From assembly GCA_027494055.1 (NCBI GenBank), contig JAOSJO010000001.1:973005-1037004 (forward strand): a stretch of DNA of 64,000 nucleotides, in the 5' to 3' direction. This document shows positions 29,535 to 39,647 of the stretch, piece after piece; position 1 is the stretch's first letter; every line of letters begins with the position of its first letter. This DNA comes from Anaerolineae bacterium. GTDB lineage: Bacteria; Chloroflexota; Anaerolineae; Aggregatilineales; JAFGMM01. Under the pieces are notes generated by a model, which worked only from the letters and a program-made list of their open reading frames with translations, was not told the DNA's origin and ran no database searches. Position numbers and translations under genes: made by a program.

Positions 29535-30182
29535 GTGACCTACCAACAGAACCTCGAACTCATCCGCAAGACCGGCGTGATTGCCATCATGCGCACCCAA
29601 AGCTCCGAGCAACTGCTCCACGCTGCCGAAGCGATTCGCGCGGGGGGCGTGTGCGCCATCGAAGTGACGATGACGACGCCCGGCGCGCTGTCGGTCATCG
29701 AGCAGGCGGCGGCGCGCTTCGATCATGACGTGCTCTTTGGCGCGGGCACCGTGCTGGACGCCGAGAGCGCGCGCGCTGCGATCCTGGCCGGCGCGCAGTT
29801 CGTCGTTGCGCCGGCGTTCAAGCCCGCCGTCGTCGAACTGTGCCGCCGGTACAGCGTCCCGGTGATGCCGGGCGCGTACACCCCCACCGAGGTGATCGCT
29901 GCGTGGGAGGCCGGCGCCGATATGGTGAAAGTCTTTCCGGCGACGGTGGGCGGACCTGAGTTCATCAAGGCGCTCCGGGCGCCGCTCCCGCAGATCGAGC
30001 TTGTGCCGGTGGGCGGGGTCGATGTGGACAACACCGCCGACTTCATCCGGGCCGGGGCCTCGGCGGTGGGTGTGGGCAGTGCGCTGATCAACCAGAAGCT
30101 GCTGGACGCCGGGGATTTCGCCGCGCTCACCGAGCGCGCGCGCAAGTTCGTGCAGGCGGTTGCGTGCGGGCGCGCGTCGTGA
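29535..30182 (+). CDS. KDPG/KHG-type aldolase
   Basis: A 215-residue class I aldolase of the Eda/DgoA family: AIEVTMTTPGAL, GAGTVLDAE, the Schiff-base lysine in GADMVKVFPA, and the phosphate site VPVGGVDVDN. It cleaves 2-keto-3-deoxy-6-phosphogluconate or -galactonate to pyruvate and glyceraldehyde 3-phosphate. Directly follows the sugar-acid kinase; the dehydratase for the preceding step is at 31119 after the IclR gene. GTG start behind a GGGGGA ribosome site. Confidence 0.92.
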   Translation: MTYQQNLELIRKTGVIAIMRTQSSEQLLHAAEAIRAGGVCAIEVTMTTPGALSVIEQAAARFDHDVLFGAGTVLDAESARAAILAGAQFVVAPAFKPAVVELCRRYSVPVMPGAYTPTEVIAAWEAGADMVKVFPATVGGPEFIKALRAPLPQIELVPVGGVDVDNTADFIRAGASAVGVGSALINQKLLDAGDFAALTERARKFVQAVACGRAS

Positions 30183-30232
30183 AGCGCTCTGCCTAAACAG
30201 GTCGGTCGCGCGGAATCAGGGGTATGATCTTG

Positions 30233-30246
30233 TATCGGTAGCGATA
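30233..30246 (+). promoter_or_regulatory. Inverted repeat upstream of the IclR gene
   Basis: TATCG-GTAG-CGATA, perfect 5-base arms in an AT-rich 109-base spacer 45 bases before the IclR start. It could be an autoregulatory IclR site, but the arms are short. Confidence 0.4.
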
Positions 30247-30291
30247 TTGTTGTAATTTACGACTCAGTGCCGATCTGTGAAGGAGTCTGTG

Positions 30292-31096
30292 ATGGCTAAG
30301 TCGCGCAATAACCGATACCGGATCCGTGTGCTGGAGCGGGCGATTCGCCTCCTCTATGCGCTCGTGGATGGCGAACCCCGCAACCTTACGCAGATCGCCG
30401 CCGACATCGAGCTGAGCAACCCGACGACGTTCCGCCTGTTGGCGACATTGGAGGAATACCGCTTCGTCCAGCGCAGCCCTGACAGCAGCCACTTCCGGCT
30501 CGGGCCGGCCTGCCTGGAGCTGGCGCGCGCGTATCTGGAAAGCATCGACGTGCGTCAGGCTGCGATGCCCATTCTGGAGGAACTCCGCGAGCACACGCAG
30601 GAAACGGTGCACCTGGCGGTCCTCGACCAGATGCGCGTCTTCTATCTGGAGAAGCTGCCGGGGTTCCATTCGCTTGGCCTCATGTCCTCAAGCGTGGGCA
30701 GCTACATCCCGGCATACTGCACAGGGCTGGGCAAAGCCACTCCTGGCGCACGTGCCGGCTGAGGACGTGCGGAAGTACTACGCAGAGCACAAGCTGGAAC
30801 AAATAACGCCCACGACTATCGCAGACGTTGACACGCTCCTGGAACAGCTTGACGAGGTGCGCCAGCGGGGCTACGCCATCGACCTGGGCGAGCGCGAACA
30901 CGAGGTCTACTGCGTGGCCGCGCCAATCCGGGCCGCCAACGGCGAAGTCATCGCGGCGATCAGTGTCTCCGGCCCCGCTTACCGGATGGAGTCGCAGATC
31001 GAAGAGGAGGGCCTGGGCCGCATCGTCCACGAGGCGGCGCGCAGCATTTCGATTCTGGTCGCCGACCGGGGCGGGCGCATCGCCCTGCCTCGCTAA
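30292..31096 (+). CDS. IclR family transcriptional regulator (frameshifted)
   Basis: About 267 residues: winged helix at residues 10-65 (NLTQIAADIELSNPTTFRLLATLEEYRFVQR) and the IclR effector domain (VFYLEKLPGFHSLG, YCTGLGKALLAHVP, ISVSGPAYRM). The frame breaks at 30737-30738; removing one C restores LGKALLAH. ATG 30292 follows AAGGAG by 6 bases. It lies between the kinase/aldolase genes and the galactonate dehydratase, so it most likely controls the sugar-acid pathway. Confidence 0.92.
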
Positions 31097-31118
31097 CCGG
31101 GTCATAGAGGTATCGTCG

Positions 31119-32236
31119 ATGAAGATCACGAGACTGGAAACCTTGTTCGTCAGCCCGCGCTGGCTGTTCCTCAAAGTGCACACCGATGAGGGCATCGTCG
31201 GCCTGGGCGAGCCGATAGTCGAGGGCCGCGCGCAGACCGTTGCGGCTGCCGTGCACGAGATTGGCCGGTACCTGATCGGCCAGGACCCGCGCCGGATCGA
31301 ACACCACTGGCAGGCGATCTACCGGGGGCAGTTCTATCGCGGCGGGCCGGTTCTGTGCAGCGCGCTCTCTGGCATCGAGCAGGCGCTATGGGACATCACC
31401 GGCAAGTGGCTGGGGCAGCCGGTTTACCAACTGCTCGGCGGCGCGGTGCGCGACCGGATCCGCGTCTACGGGCACCTGAAGGGCGGCGCGACCTTCGGCG
31501 ACTACGTGGAGAGCGCCAAAGTCAGCGCGGACGCGGGCTTCACTGCGCTCAAGACCGGCCTCTTCGACGCCGTGCAGATCGTGGACACGCCCGCCCTGGT
31601 GGAGAAGGCGGTCGAGCGGTTTGCCGCCATCCGCGAGGCGGTCGGCCCGGAGGTGGACGTGGGGATCGACTTCCATGGCCGGTCCAGCCCGGCGATGTCG
31701 GTGCGGCTGGCGCAGGCGCTGGAGCCGTACCACCCGATGTTCATCGAGGAGCCGGTGCTGCCGGAAAACGTCGATGCGCTGGTCACGGTTGCGCGCAGCA
31801 CCAGCATCCCCATCGCCACCGGCGAGCGCCTGTTCACCAAGTGGGGCTTCCGCGAGGTGCTGGAGAAGCAGGCCGCCGTCATCCTGCAGCCAGACGTGTC
31901 GCACGCCGGCGGCATTCTGGAGTGCAAGAAAATCGCGGCGATGGCCGAGTGCTACTACGCTGCGATTGCGCCGCACTGCCCCCTGGGGCCGATTGCGCTG
32001 GCCGCCTGCCTGCAACTCGACGCCTGCACGCCGAACTTCCTGGTTCAGGAGCACGTCACGCTCGGCGAGGGCTACCTCAAAAGCCGTTCGAGATCGTCAA
32101 CGGCGCCATCGAGCTGCCGACCGGGCCGGGCCTGGGCATCGAACTGGACGAGGACGCATTGGCCGACAAGTACGACGACGGCTCGTGGGAGACGCCGCGC
32201 CTCTGGCACAGCGACGGCGCGGTCGCGGACTGGTAA
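31119..32236 (+). CDS. dgoD: Galactonate dehydratase-like enzyme of the enolase superfamily (frameshifted)
   Basis: A mandelate-racemase-group protein of about 373 residues. The region GIDFHGR...EPYHPMFIEEPVL...TGERLF...LQPDVSHAGGI...APHCPLGPIALAA closely follows the E. coli DgoD pattern: metal ligands Asp, Glu, Glu and the catalytic His residues are all present. It should dehydrate D-galactonate (or a related aldonate) to the 2-keto-3-deoxy acid used by the kinase and aldolase upstream. The frame breaks at the A-run 32079-32082; adding an A restores YLKKPFEIVNGAIELP. Start ATG 31119. Family firm, substrate inferred from motif and operon. Confidence 0.88.
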
Positions 32237-32276
32237 GCGCCGGTCCGCCGGCGACGCTTCGGGAGAACGTCGGTAG

Positions 32277-32305
32277 CTCCCCGCGAGCTTCAAGCTCGTG
32301 GGGAG
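32277..32305 (+). repeat. REP-like palindromic element
   Basis: CTCCCCGCGAGCTT and AAGCTCGTGGGGAG pair over 14 positions with one G-T wobble, one base between the arms. Same style (CGCG on the left, CGTG on the right, CTTCA or CTCA centre) as the two palindromes at 48750-48826. Located between the dehydratase and a URO-D gene; no T-run follows. Confidence 0.65.
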
Positions 32306-32341
32306 ATGCAAACCAGGTCGCTGTTTTCACAGGAGTAATTC

Positions 32342-33417
32342 ATGCACCAGTGGTCGAAGGGTATTTGGGAAAAGGACGCGCCGGCGGCAGCCGATGCCAT
32401 GACCAGCCGCGAGCGCGTGCGCCGGGCGCTCACTTTCGCGCAGCCCGACCGCGCGCCGCGCGATCTGTGGATGCTGGGCACGATTCCCAAGTACCGCAAG
32501 GCAGAGCTGGACGCGGTCCTGGCGCGCTACCCCTCCGACTTTGTCGGTACGCCGGTCAGGTGGGGCGAGAGCGCCGTCGCCGACGGCGTCATTGGCGACG
32601 TGGGCTTCTACACCGACGAGTGGGGATCGGTGTGGGAGGTGCTTGAGGAAGGCGTGTGCGGCGAGGTCAAGAAGCCAGCGCTGGACGACTGGTCCCGGCT
32701 GCGGTCGTTCGCGCCGCCCTTTGAACTGCTCGATGGGATCGACCTCTCCCGCTCCTATGACTTCTACAGGCAGACCGACCGCTTCGTCATGGCCTATTCG
32801 AGCGTGCAGCCCTGGCAGCGGCTGATCTTCCTGCGCGGCTTCGAGAACCTGATGATTGACCTGGGGGAGGAGCGCGACGAACTGCTGGCGCTGATCCGCC
32901 TCATCCACGAGTACTACGTCCGCGAGTTGACCCTGCTGGCCCCGGTCGCCGCCGACGCCATCCAGTTCAAGGACGATTGGGGCACGCAGGCCAACCTTTT
33001 CATCTCGCCGGCGCAGTGGCGGCGGCTGTTCAAGCCGCTCTACGCCGAGTACTGCCGCATCATCCACGACGCGGGTAAGTTCGTGTTCTTCCACCTCCGA
33101 CGGGCAGATCTCGTCCATCTACCCGGACCTGATCGAGGTGGGCGTCGATGCGATCAACTCGCAGCTTTTCTGCATGGACATCGAAGGCCTGGCGGCGCAA
33201 CACAAGGGGAAGATCACCTTCTGGGGCGAGATCGACCGGCAGTACGCGCTGGCCTTCGGCGGGCCCGATGACGTGCGCGCGGCGGTGCGGCGTGTGCGGC
33301 GCGCGCTCGATGACGGCCAGGGCGGGGGTGATCGCGCAGTGTGAATGGGGCAACGACACGCCGCGTGAGAACGTCGAAGCGGTGTTCGAGGCCTGGCTGG
33401 AGCCGCTCGACGCCTGA
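32342..33417 (+). CDS. URO-D/MtaA-superfamily protein 4 (two frameshifts)
   Basis: About 358 residues, PF01208 barrel (TSRERVRRALTFAQPDRAPRDLWM). Two extra bases break the frame: a C at 33094-33095, right in the metal-site motif, and a G in the run 33324-33328. Corrected, it reads His251-Ser-Asp-Gly-Gln (FFHSDGQ) and PDLIEVGVDAINSQLF; nine residues before the C-terminal EN motif stands a Cys (IAQCEWGNDTPREN). The Trp/Gln-rich segment around QPWQRLIFLRGFENLM is typical of this subgroup. Next gene is an amidohydrolase 37 bases on. Confidence 0.83.
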
Positions 33418-33454
33418 CGGCGCTGGTGCGCCTTGAGCCTGACAGGAGGAAATC

Positions 33455-34795
33455 GTGCTTCACAAACCATCGCCCGTTTTTGACCGCATCTCTGAGCGCG
33501 TGGCCGCGCTGCCTGTGATCGACTGTCACGAGCATATGGCCGGGCCGGCGTTCATGCCGGTGGTGCATGAGCCGATCGCCGCGCTGATTCTCGGTTACCT
33601 GTCCAGCGACCTGATCTCGGCGTACACCGACCCGGACACGCTGCTGATGCTCCAGGACCCGGAGGGCGACACCGAAAAGAAGTGGCCCGTTTTCGAGGCG
33701 ATCTGGAAGCGCACCGAGCACACCGCCTACGCCCGCGTCACCAGGCTCGTGCTGCGCGACGTCTACGGCGAGGCGGCGATGTCGCTGGCTGCGCTGCGCC
33801 GCGTTGGCGAGCAACTGGCGGCGCGCGATGCGGCGTTCTACGTCCGCATGTTGGACGAGGCGAACATCCACCTCATTCTGTCCGACGTGCTGCACTGGCA
33901 GCCCGACGACCTGCGGCAGTTTCTGCGTGGGGAGAAGACCTTCCCTGACCGGGTGCGCGTGATGATTCAGCTCCCATTCTTCCACGTCGTGAAGGAGCAC
34001 GACATCAGCGCGCGCGACTGGGAGGGCGTCCAACTGATCGGGCGCTGCGCCGACCGGCACATCACGTCGCTGGACGAATACCTGCAAGCCGTCTACGAGG
34101 TGATGGCGCAGGCGAAGGCGCGCGGCGCGGTGGGCGTCAGGACCAGAGCGCGTATGTCCGGTCGCTGCACTATGATGTCGCGCCCCGGTCCGATGCGGAG
34201 CGGATCTTCAACCGCCTGCTGGCCGACCCGCGCACCGTCTTCCGGGTGGCCCGACGCCAAGCCGCTGGATGACTTCCTCTTCCACCAGTACATGCGCTTC
34301 GCGCGCGAGCTGGACCTGCCGGTGCAGCTCCACACCGGGCACATGGCGGGCATCTACAACCGGGTGGACAAGGCCAACGCCGCCCACCTGACGACCGTGC
34401 TTGAGCTGCATCAGCAGGTCCGGTTTGACCTGTTCCACGGCAACTGGCCCTACATGGACGACCTGCTGTTTCTCATCAAGAACTACCCGAACGCCGCGCT
34501 CGACTGCTGCTGGCTGCCCATCATCGACCCGCTCTACGCCGAGGAGATGCTGGAGCGCGCGGTCGTGACCGTGCCGCACGTCAAGGTACACGGCTTCGGC
34601 GGCGACTACGTGGACGCGCCGGAGTACAGCGCCGCGCACCTCAAGATCGCGCGCCATGTGATCGCCTCCGCGCTGGCCGACCTGGCGGAGCGCGGCTGGC
34701 TGGACGAGGACGCGGCCCTCAGCATCGCGGCGGACTGGCTGTTCAACAACCCCAATCAGTTCTTCAGGCTGGGCTGCGAGCCAATCACGCCATGA
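33455..34795 (+). CDS. Amidohydrolase-family protein, uronate isomerase-like (compensating frameshifts)
   Basis: 447 residues, metal-dependent TIM barrel with the His25-x-His27 motif (IDCHEHM) and a later His in LPVQLHTGHMAGIY, then FDLFHGNWP and a late Asp in SIAADWLF. The segment from about 34139 to 34250 is out of frame: adding a base near 34139 gives GVKDQSAYVRSLHYDVAP, and removing one near 34249 returns to the main frame. The length and domain layout resemble glucuronate isomerase and PF04909 decarboxylase-type amidohydrolases; a sugar-acid isomerase or lactonase would fit the context. Exact activity unknown. Confidence 0.78.
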   Translation: MLHKPSPVFDRISERVAALPVIDCHEHMAGPAFMPVVHEPIAALILGYLSSDLISAYTDPDTLLMLQDPEGDTEKKWPVFEAIWKRTEHTAYARVTRLVLRDVYGEAAMSLAALRRVGEQLAARDAAFYVRMLDEANIHLILSDVLHWQPDDLRQFLRGEKTFPDRVRVMIQLPFFHVVKEHDISARDWEGVQLIGRCADRHITSLDEYLQAVYEVMAQAKARGAVGVRTRARMSGRCTMMSRPGPMRSGSSTACWPTRAPSSGWPDAKPLDDFLFHQYMRFARELDLPVQLHTGHMAGIYNRVDKANAAHLTTVLELHQQVRFDLFHGNWPYMDDLLFLIKNYPNAALDCCWLPIIDPLYAEEMLERAVVTVPHVKVHGFGGDYVDAPEYSAAHLKIARHVIASALADLAERGWLDEDAALSIAADWLFNNPNQFFRLGCEPITP

Positions 34796-34837
34796 CCGGA
34801 CGCCCACAATTGCGCGAGAATGTGCGAAGGACTCCCG

Positions 34838-35916
34838 ATGCCGCTTGAATTGACAGGCCGCGAGCGCGTCTGGCTGGCGCTCCACCACCGCGAGGCCGAC
34901 CGGGTGGGCGTGATGGACGCAATCTGGTCCACGACGCTCGAACGGTGGCAGCGCGAAGGCATGCCCGGAAGGCGCGCCGCCGGAGACGCTTTTCGACTAC
35001 GACATGCGGCAGATCCGCCCGGATTGCTCGCTGCAACTGCCCACCGTCACCGTGGAAGAGACCGAGGAATACGCAATCGTCCGGGACGGCTACGGCAAGA
35101 CGGTGCGGAACTGGAAGCACCGGATGTCCACGCCGGACTGGATCGACTTCCTCATCAAGACGCCCGCCGACTGGGAGGCGCACAAGTACCGCGCCGCCTG
35201 GAACAGCAGCCGCGTGGACTGGGAGGCGGCGCGCCGCACCTACGCGGAGGGCCGGGCCGAAGGCAAGTTCATGTACTACGTCGGCGCGATCTCGTGGGAC
35301 GCGACGCTGCCCCTCATCGGTCCGGAGGCGATGCTCTACGCGCTGGCGGACAACCCTGCGTGGGTCCGCGACATGTACCAGGCGCAGGCGGATCTGTACC
35401 TGGCCGGCGCTAGAGGAGCTGATGGGGGCCGGGTTCGAGTTCGATGGCGCGTGGGTCTACGACGACATGGCCTACCGGTCCGGCCCGTTCTTCTCGCCGC
35501 GCACGTATGACGAGCTGTTCTTCCCGCACGACAAGCGCGTGTGCGACTTCTTCAACGCGCGGGGCATTCCGGTCATCCTGCACACCGATGGGCAGATCGG
35601 CCCGCTGATCCCCGGCTGATTGAGGCCGGCTATGCCTGCCTGCAACCGCTGGAGGTCAAGGCCGGCATGGACGTGGTGGCGCTGAAGAAGCAATATGGCG
35701 ATGTCCTGGCCTTCATGGGCGGCATCGACACCCGCGCGATGAGCGACCCCGATCCGCGCGTCATCGAGCGCGAGATTGCGACCAAGATTCCCGTCGCGAT
35801 GCGGGGCGGCGGGTACATCTACCATTCTGACCACTCCGTGCCGGACCTGGTGAGCCTGGAGCAGTACCGCCGCGTGCTGGACCTCGTGCGCCATTACGGG
35901 CGCTTCGCGGGGGTAG
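34838..35916 (+). CDS. URO-D/MtaA-superfamily protein 5 (four frameshifts)
   Basis: About 359 residues after correction. The opening LTGRERVWLALHHREADRVGVMD is the PF01208 signature. Indels: extra base at 34967-34972, extra G at 35404-35406, missing C at 35610-35613, and an extra G in the run 35909-35913 that hides the stop (TAG at 35914-35916). Metal-site equivalent is His-Thr-Asp (LHTDGQIGPLIPRLIEAG); a His lies nine residues before the final LEQ (HSDHSVPD). The unusually dense errors make residue-level statements fragile. A NIF3-family gene starts 15 bases downstream. Confidence 0.82.
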
Positions 35917-35931
35917 GGCGTGGGGGATGTG

Positions 35932-36741
35932 ATGAAGATTCGCGACATCGAACCGTTCTGCAAGGCGCACGACCTGGCGCTGTACGGCGACGAGGGGTTC
36001 CGCTTCGGGCCGCGCGACGCCGACCTGACCGGCGTCATGTTCTGCTGGAAGCCCACGCTTGCGGCGATGCAGGCTGCGCACGACGCTGGCTGCAACCTGA
36101 TCATCACGCACGAGGAACTCAACTTCCCGCCGGTCTACAGCGGGGCGCGGGTCGAGGAGCAACTCACCGGGGGCGTGACGCTGCGCCGGATTCACCGGCT
36201 GCTGGCGCTGGGGATCACGGTCTTTCGCATCCACGCCAGCCTGGACCGCCTGTGCATTCTGGATGCGTTCGGTGAGGCGCTGGGCCTGGGCGCGCCGGTG
36301 ATCCACGGCGACTACTGGGAGCGCACCTACGAGATCGCGCCGGTGACGGTGCGGGCGCTGGCGCAGCAGGTCAAGGCGCGCCTGAACATGGACACGGTGC
36401 GCGTGGCGGGCGACCTGGACCGGCTCGTGCGCCGCGTGGCGCTGCCCTGGGGCGGCGTGGCGATTTCGGCCAACCCCAACTGCGTGCAGACCCTGCTCAG
36501 GTTCGACCCCGACGTGCTGATTACCGGCGAGACCGAGGAGGTCGTCATGCACGCGGCGCGCGACGCGGGCGTCCCCCTCATCGAGACGGGGCACTCGGAG
36601 AGCGAGAGTCCGGGGCTGCGCGTGTTTGCGGCGCTGTTCACCGAGGCGTTTCCGGGCGTGCGCACCGCGTTCTTCCAGAACCCCCGGCCCTGGGCCTTGT
36701 TCCCTGCCGGTGAGGGCGGCGCTGAGAGGGCTGGCGTATGA
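35932..36741 (+). CDS. NIF3 family (DUF34) dinuclear-metal protein, first copy
   Basis: 269 residues, NIF3/YbgI-like. Candidate metal ligands are visible: His60-Glu61 in NLIITHEELNFPP, an Asp or His in the IHASLDRL stretch, and His221 with Glu223 in ETGHSESESPG. Family members form hexameric toroids and have been linked to GTP cyclohydrolase-like or general metal-hydrolase roles, without settled function. ATG 35932 is preceded by GGGGGA. It overlaps the next gene by the ATGA sequence; that gene is a diverged copy of the same family. Confidence 0.85.
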   Translation: MKIRDIEPFCKAHDLALYGDEGFRFGPRDADLTGVMFCWKPTLAAMQAAHDAGCNLIITHEELNFPPVYSGARVEEQLTGGVTLRRIHRLLALGITVFRIHASLDRLCILDAFGEALGLGAPVIHGDYWERTYEIAPVTVRALAQQVKARLNMDTVRVAGDLDRLVRRVALPWGGVAISANPNCVQTLLRFDPDVLITGETEEVVMHAARDAGVPLIETGHSESESPGLRVFAALFTEAFPGVRTAFFQNPRPWALFPAGEGGAERAGV

Positions 36742-37507
36742 GAGCGTCTGACATCCTCGCGTTTTGGACGGCGCAGGGGCTTGAACTTGCGGCGCACGAG
36801 GGTTTCCGGTTCGGCGCGCCGGAGGGCGAGCTGACCGGTGTGCTCGTGTGCTGGCTGCCCACGCGCGACGCCATCGAGGCGGCGCGCCGGCAGGGGGTGT
36901 AACCTGATCGTGGCGCGCGACTCGTTCATCTTCCCGCCCGATTACAGCGGCGCGCTGATCGACCACAACCTGAGCGACCGGGTGACGCTGCCCGCGTCGC
37001 GGCGCTCGTGGAGGCTGGCATTGCCGTCTTTCGCGCCAGCGCCAGCCTCGACGCGCTGATGCGCGACGCCTTCGCTGAGGCGTTGGGCCTGCCGTCGCCG
37101 GCCGTCACTGGCGACGCGCTGCCGCCCATCTACCATATCGACCCCATCCCGGCGCGCGAACTGGCCGCGCGCGTGCGGGCGCAGATGGGCGTGGATGCGC
37201 TGCGCACCTCCGGCGACCTTGATCGCGCCGTGCGCCGGGTCGCGTTGCTGTGGGGAACACCGGCTGCGCGCACTACCCCGGCGGCCTTGCGCCGGTCCTG
37301 CGCCTGAACCCCGACGCGATCATCACCGGCGAGGTTGATGAGTACCCGATGCGGGCGGCGCTCGACATGGGCATCTCCATGATCCACGTCGGGCACGCGC
37401 GCAGCCTCACGCCGGGTCTGGAACGGCTGGCGGCCCGGCTGCGCGGCCAGTTCCCTGACCTGTGCGTCGTGTTCTACGAGAATCCCCGTCCCTGGACGGC
37501 TGTGTGA
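36738..37507 (+). CDS. NIF3 family (DUF34) protein, second, degenerate-site copy (three frameshifts)
   Basis: About 256 residues, clearly related to the preceding gene along its whole length (FRFGAPEGELTGVLVCW versus FRFGPRDADLTGVMFCW; both end with a P-R-P-W motif). Indels: extra G at 36893-36897, missing C at 36991-36993, missing G at 37252-37255. Two ligand positions differ from the first copy: ITHEELN is VARDSFI and GHSESES is GHARSLT, so metal binding may be lost or altered. A tandem active/inactive pair suggests a hetero-oligomer. Starts on the stop codon of its partner. Confidence 0.8.
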
Positions 37508-37540
37508 CACCAGAAAATCCCTATCCTCAGGAGGCCATCG

Positions 37541-38537
37541 GTGCAATATCGAAAGCTTGGAACGACGGACATCGACGTATCGGTCGTGGCGATGGGCTGC
37601 TGGGCCTTCGCGGGCGGCGACCCCTGGGGCGACCAGGACGACCGCGACTCCATCGCGACGGTTGCGGCGGCGCTCGACGTGGGCGTGAACTTCTTCGACA
37701 CGGCGGAGGGCTACGGCGCGGGCAAGTCGGAGGAAGTGCTGGGTCGGGCGCTGGCCGGGCGGCGGCATGAGGCGGTGATCGCCACCAAGGTCAGCGGCGC
37801 GAACCTCTCCACCGAGGGCGTCGCCGAGGCGTGCGCGCGCAGCCTGCGCCACCTCAACACGGACTACATCGACCTGTACCAGGTGCACTGGCCCAACCCG
37901 AATATCCCGATTGCCGATACGATGGGCGCGCTCGAAAAGCTGAAGGCGCAGGGGAAGGTGCGCGCCATCGGCGTGAGCAACTTCGGCGTCAGGCAGCTCA
38001 AGGAGCTGCTCGCGATTGGGCAGATCGAGACCAACCAGCTTTCGTATAGTCTCATCTGGCGCGCGCTGGAATACGAGATCGTGCCGCTGTGCCACCAGCA
38101 CGGGATCGGGATTCTGTGCTGGGGGCCGCTGACGGAGGGCCTCCCTGACCGGCAAGTTTGCCAACGCGGACGCGGTCCCGCCGTCGCGGGCGGCGGTGCG
38201 GCACTTCTCCAAAGACCGCCCGCAGGCCAGCCACGGGGAGGATGGGTGCGAAGCGCTGCTTTTCGAGACGCTGGACCGCATCCGCGCCATCTCGGCCCGG
38301 GTCGGGCAGTCGATGGCGACAGTCTCGCTGGCGTGGCTGCTGCACCAGCCCGGCGTGACGGCGGTGCTGGCCGGGTCGCGGAAGCCGCAGCACATCATCC
38401 AGAACGCGCAGGCTGCCGACCTGGAACTGCCGCCGGAGGTCGTCGCCGAGCTGAGCGCCGCGACCGGCGAACTCAAGCGCGCGCTGGGGCCGAACCAGGA
38501 CATGTACCTGACCGCAGCCGAGTCGCGCATCTATTGA
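37541..38537 (+). CDS. Aldo/keto reductase, copy 1 (frameshifted)
   Basis: About 332 residues. The catalytic tetrad is recognisable: Asp in NFFDTAEGYG with the following Tyr, Lys in VIATKV, and His in YQVHWPNP; the NADPH site appears near TAVLAGSRKPQHI. The frame breaks at 38143-38145; removing one C restores TEGLLTGKFANAD. GTG 37541 follows AGGAGG by 6 bases. It resembles the aldo/keto reductase at 49778 (same TAE-Y-G and WG.QD blocks), and both copies are followed immediately by a URO-D gene. Probably reduces or oxidises a sugar carbonyl. Confidence 0.9.
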
Positions 38538-38552
38538 CGGGCGTGCGACGCG

Positions 38553-39626
38553 ATGAAACAAGACGTACTCGACGCGCTGTCGGGCCGCTTCCCGAAGCAG
38601 ATACCGAGCAAGGAAACGCTCGACCATCCCGGCATCATCAACCATGTCGCCGGCTTCGATGTCTACGAGGACACGCCGCGCGCCTTCGACATCGCGTGGC
38701 GGAAGCTCGGCATCGACATTCACGTGGCGCTGCCCAAAGCGAACGCGGCGCGGCCCCAGGTACCCGGCGGCACCTGGGAGGCGGACGGCTGGCGCTACAG
38801 CGACTACGGCGTCTACCCGACACGGATGCGGGTCGAGTACGCGCCTGGGGTCAGCAAAGATGACGACGACTGGGTTTTCAAGTACGACGTCTCGGCCCAC
38901 GACTTCGACCGCGAGGCGCGCATCGCCGAGCTACGGCAGGAAAACGCCGCGTTCCGCACGCACTTCGGTGACCTGGCGGTGATGTATCACCTGTACTACA
39001 CCACCCTGTTCATGTGGCCGGTGGAGACGTTCGGCTGGGAGCCGTTCATGATGGCGGCGGCCTCCGACCCCGGAGCGGTTTGACGCGGCGCTCTGGGAGC
39101 CGTGGGCGCACATCAGCCGCAAGCACTTCGAGACGCTCGCCGCGATGGATGAAGAGGTGATCTTCTGCCACGACGACATCGCCATGACGCCGGGGCCGGT
39201 GTTCCATCCGGGCTTCTACGAGAAGTACATCTTCTCGCGCTACGAGTGGATCATGGAGCCGGCGGTGCGGGCGGGCAAGAAGATCGTCTTCGTGTCCGAC
39301 GGCAACATCGATGCGTTTCTGGAGCGGCTGCTTGACTTCCCCATCGCCGGCATCATGTTCGAGAACCCGGCGACGCCGTTCGCGCGGGTCCTGGAGACGT
39401 GGGGAAGGCCGGGCGCGGCTTCATCGGCGGCATCTCGACGCGGGTGCTCACCCACGGCACGCCGGAGGCGGTGCGCGCGCACACCAGGGAGGTGATCGAG
39501 CAGGGGCGCGAATACCCCGGCTTCATCATCAGCGCGTGCGGGCAGCTCCCCGGCAGCATCCCGCTGGCGAACATCCTGGCCTACTTCGAAACCCGCGATG
39601 CCATGGGCATCCCGGCTGAGCTGTGA
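38553..39626 (+). CDS. URO-D-like protein 6, lacking the conserved His (two frameshifts)
   Basis: About 357 residues, a diverged URO-D-fold protein. Recognisable parts are FDIAWRKLGIDIHVALP, VIFCHDDIAMTPGPVF and the C-terminal GFIGGISTRVLTHGTPEAV. Extra C at 39068-39071 and missing G at 39401-39404. Where relatives have His-x-Cys or His-x-Asp it has Val-Ser-Asp (FVSDGN), so the putative metal site is changed; a Cys (SACGQLPG) sits near the C-terminus. 15 bases after the aldo/keto reductase. The family assignment is slightly weaker than for the other copies. Confidence 0.72.
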
Positions 39627-39647
39627 GAGAGGGAGCGAGGCAACCGC

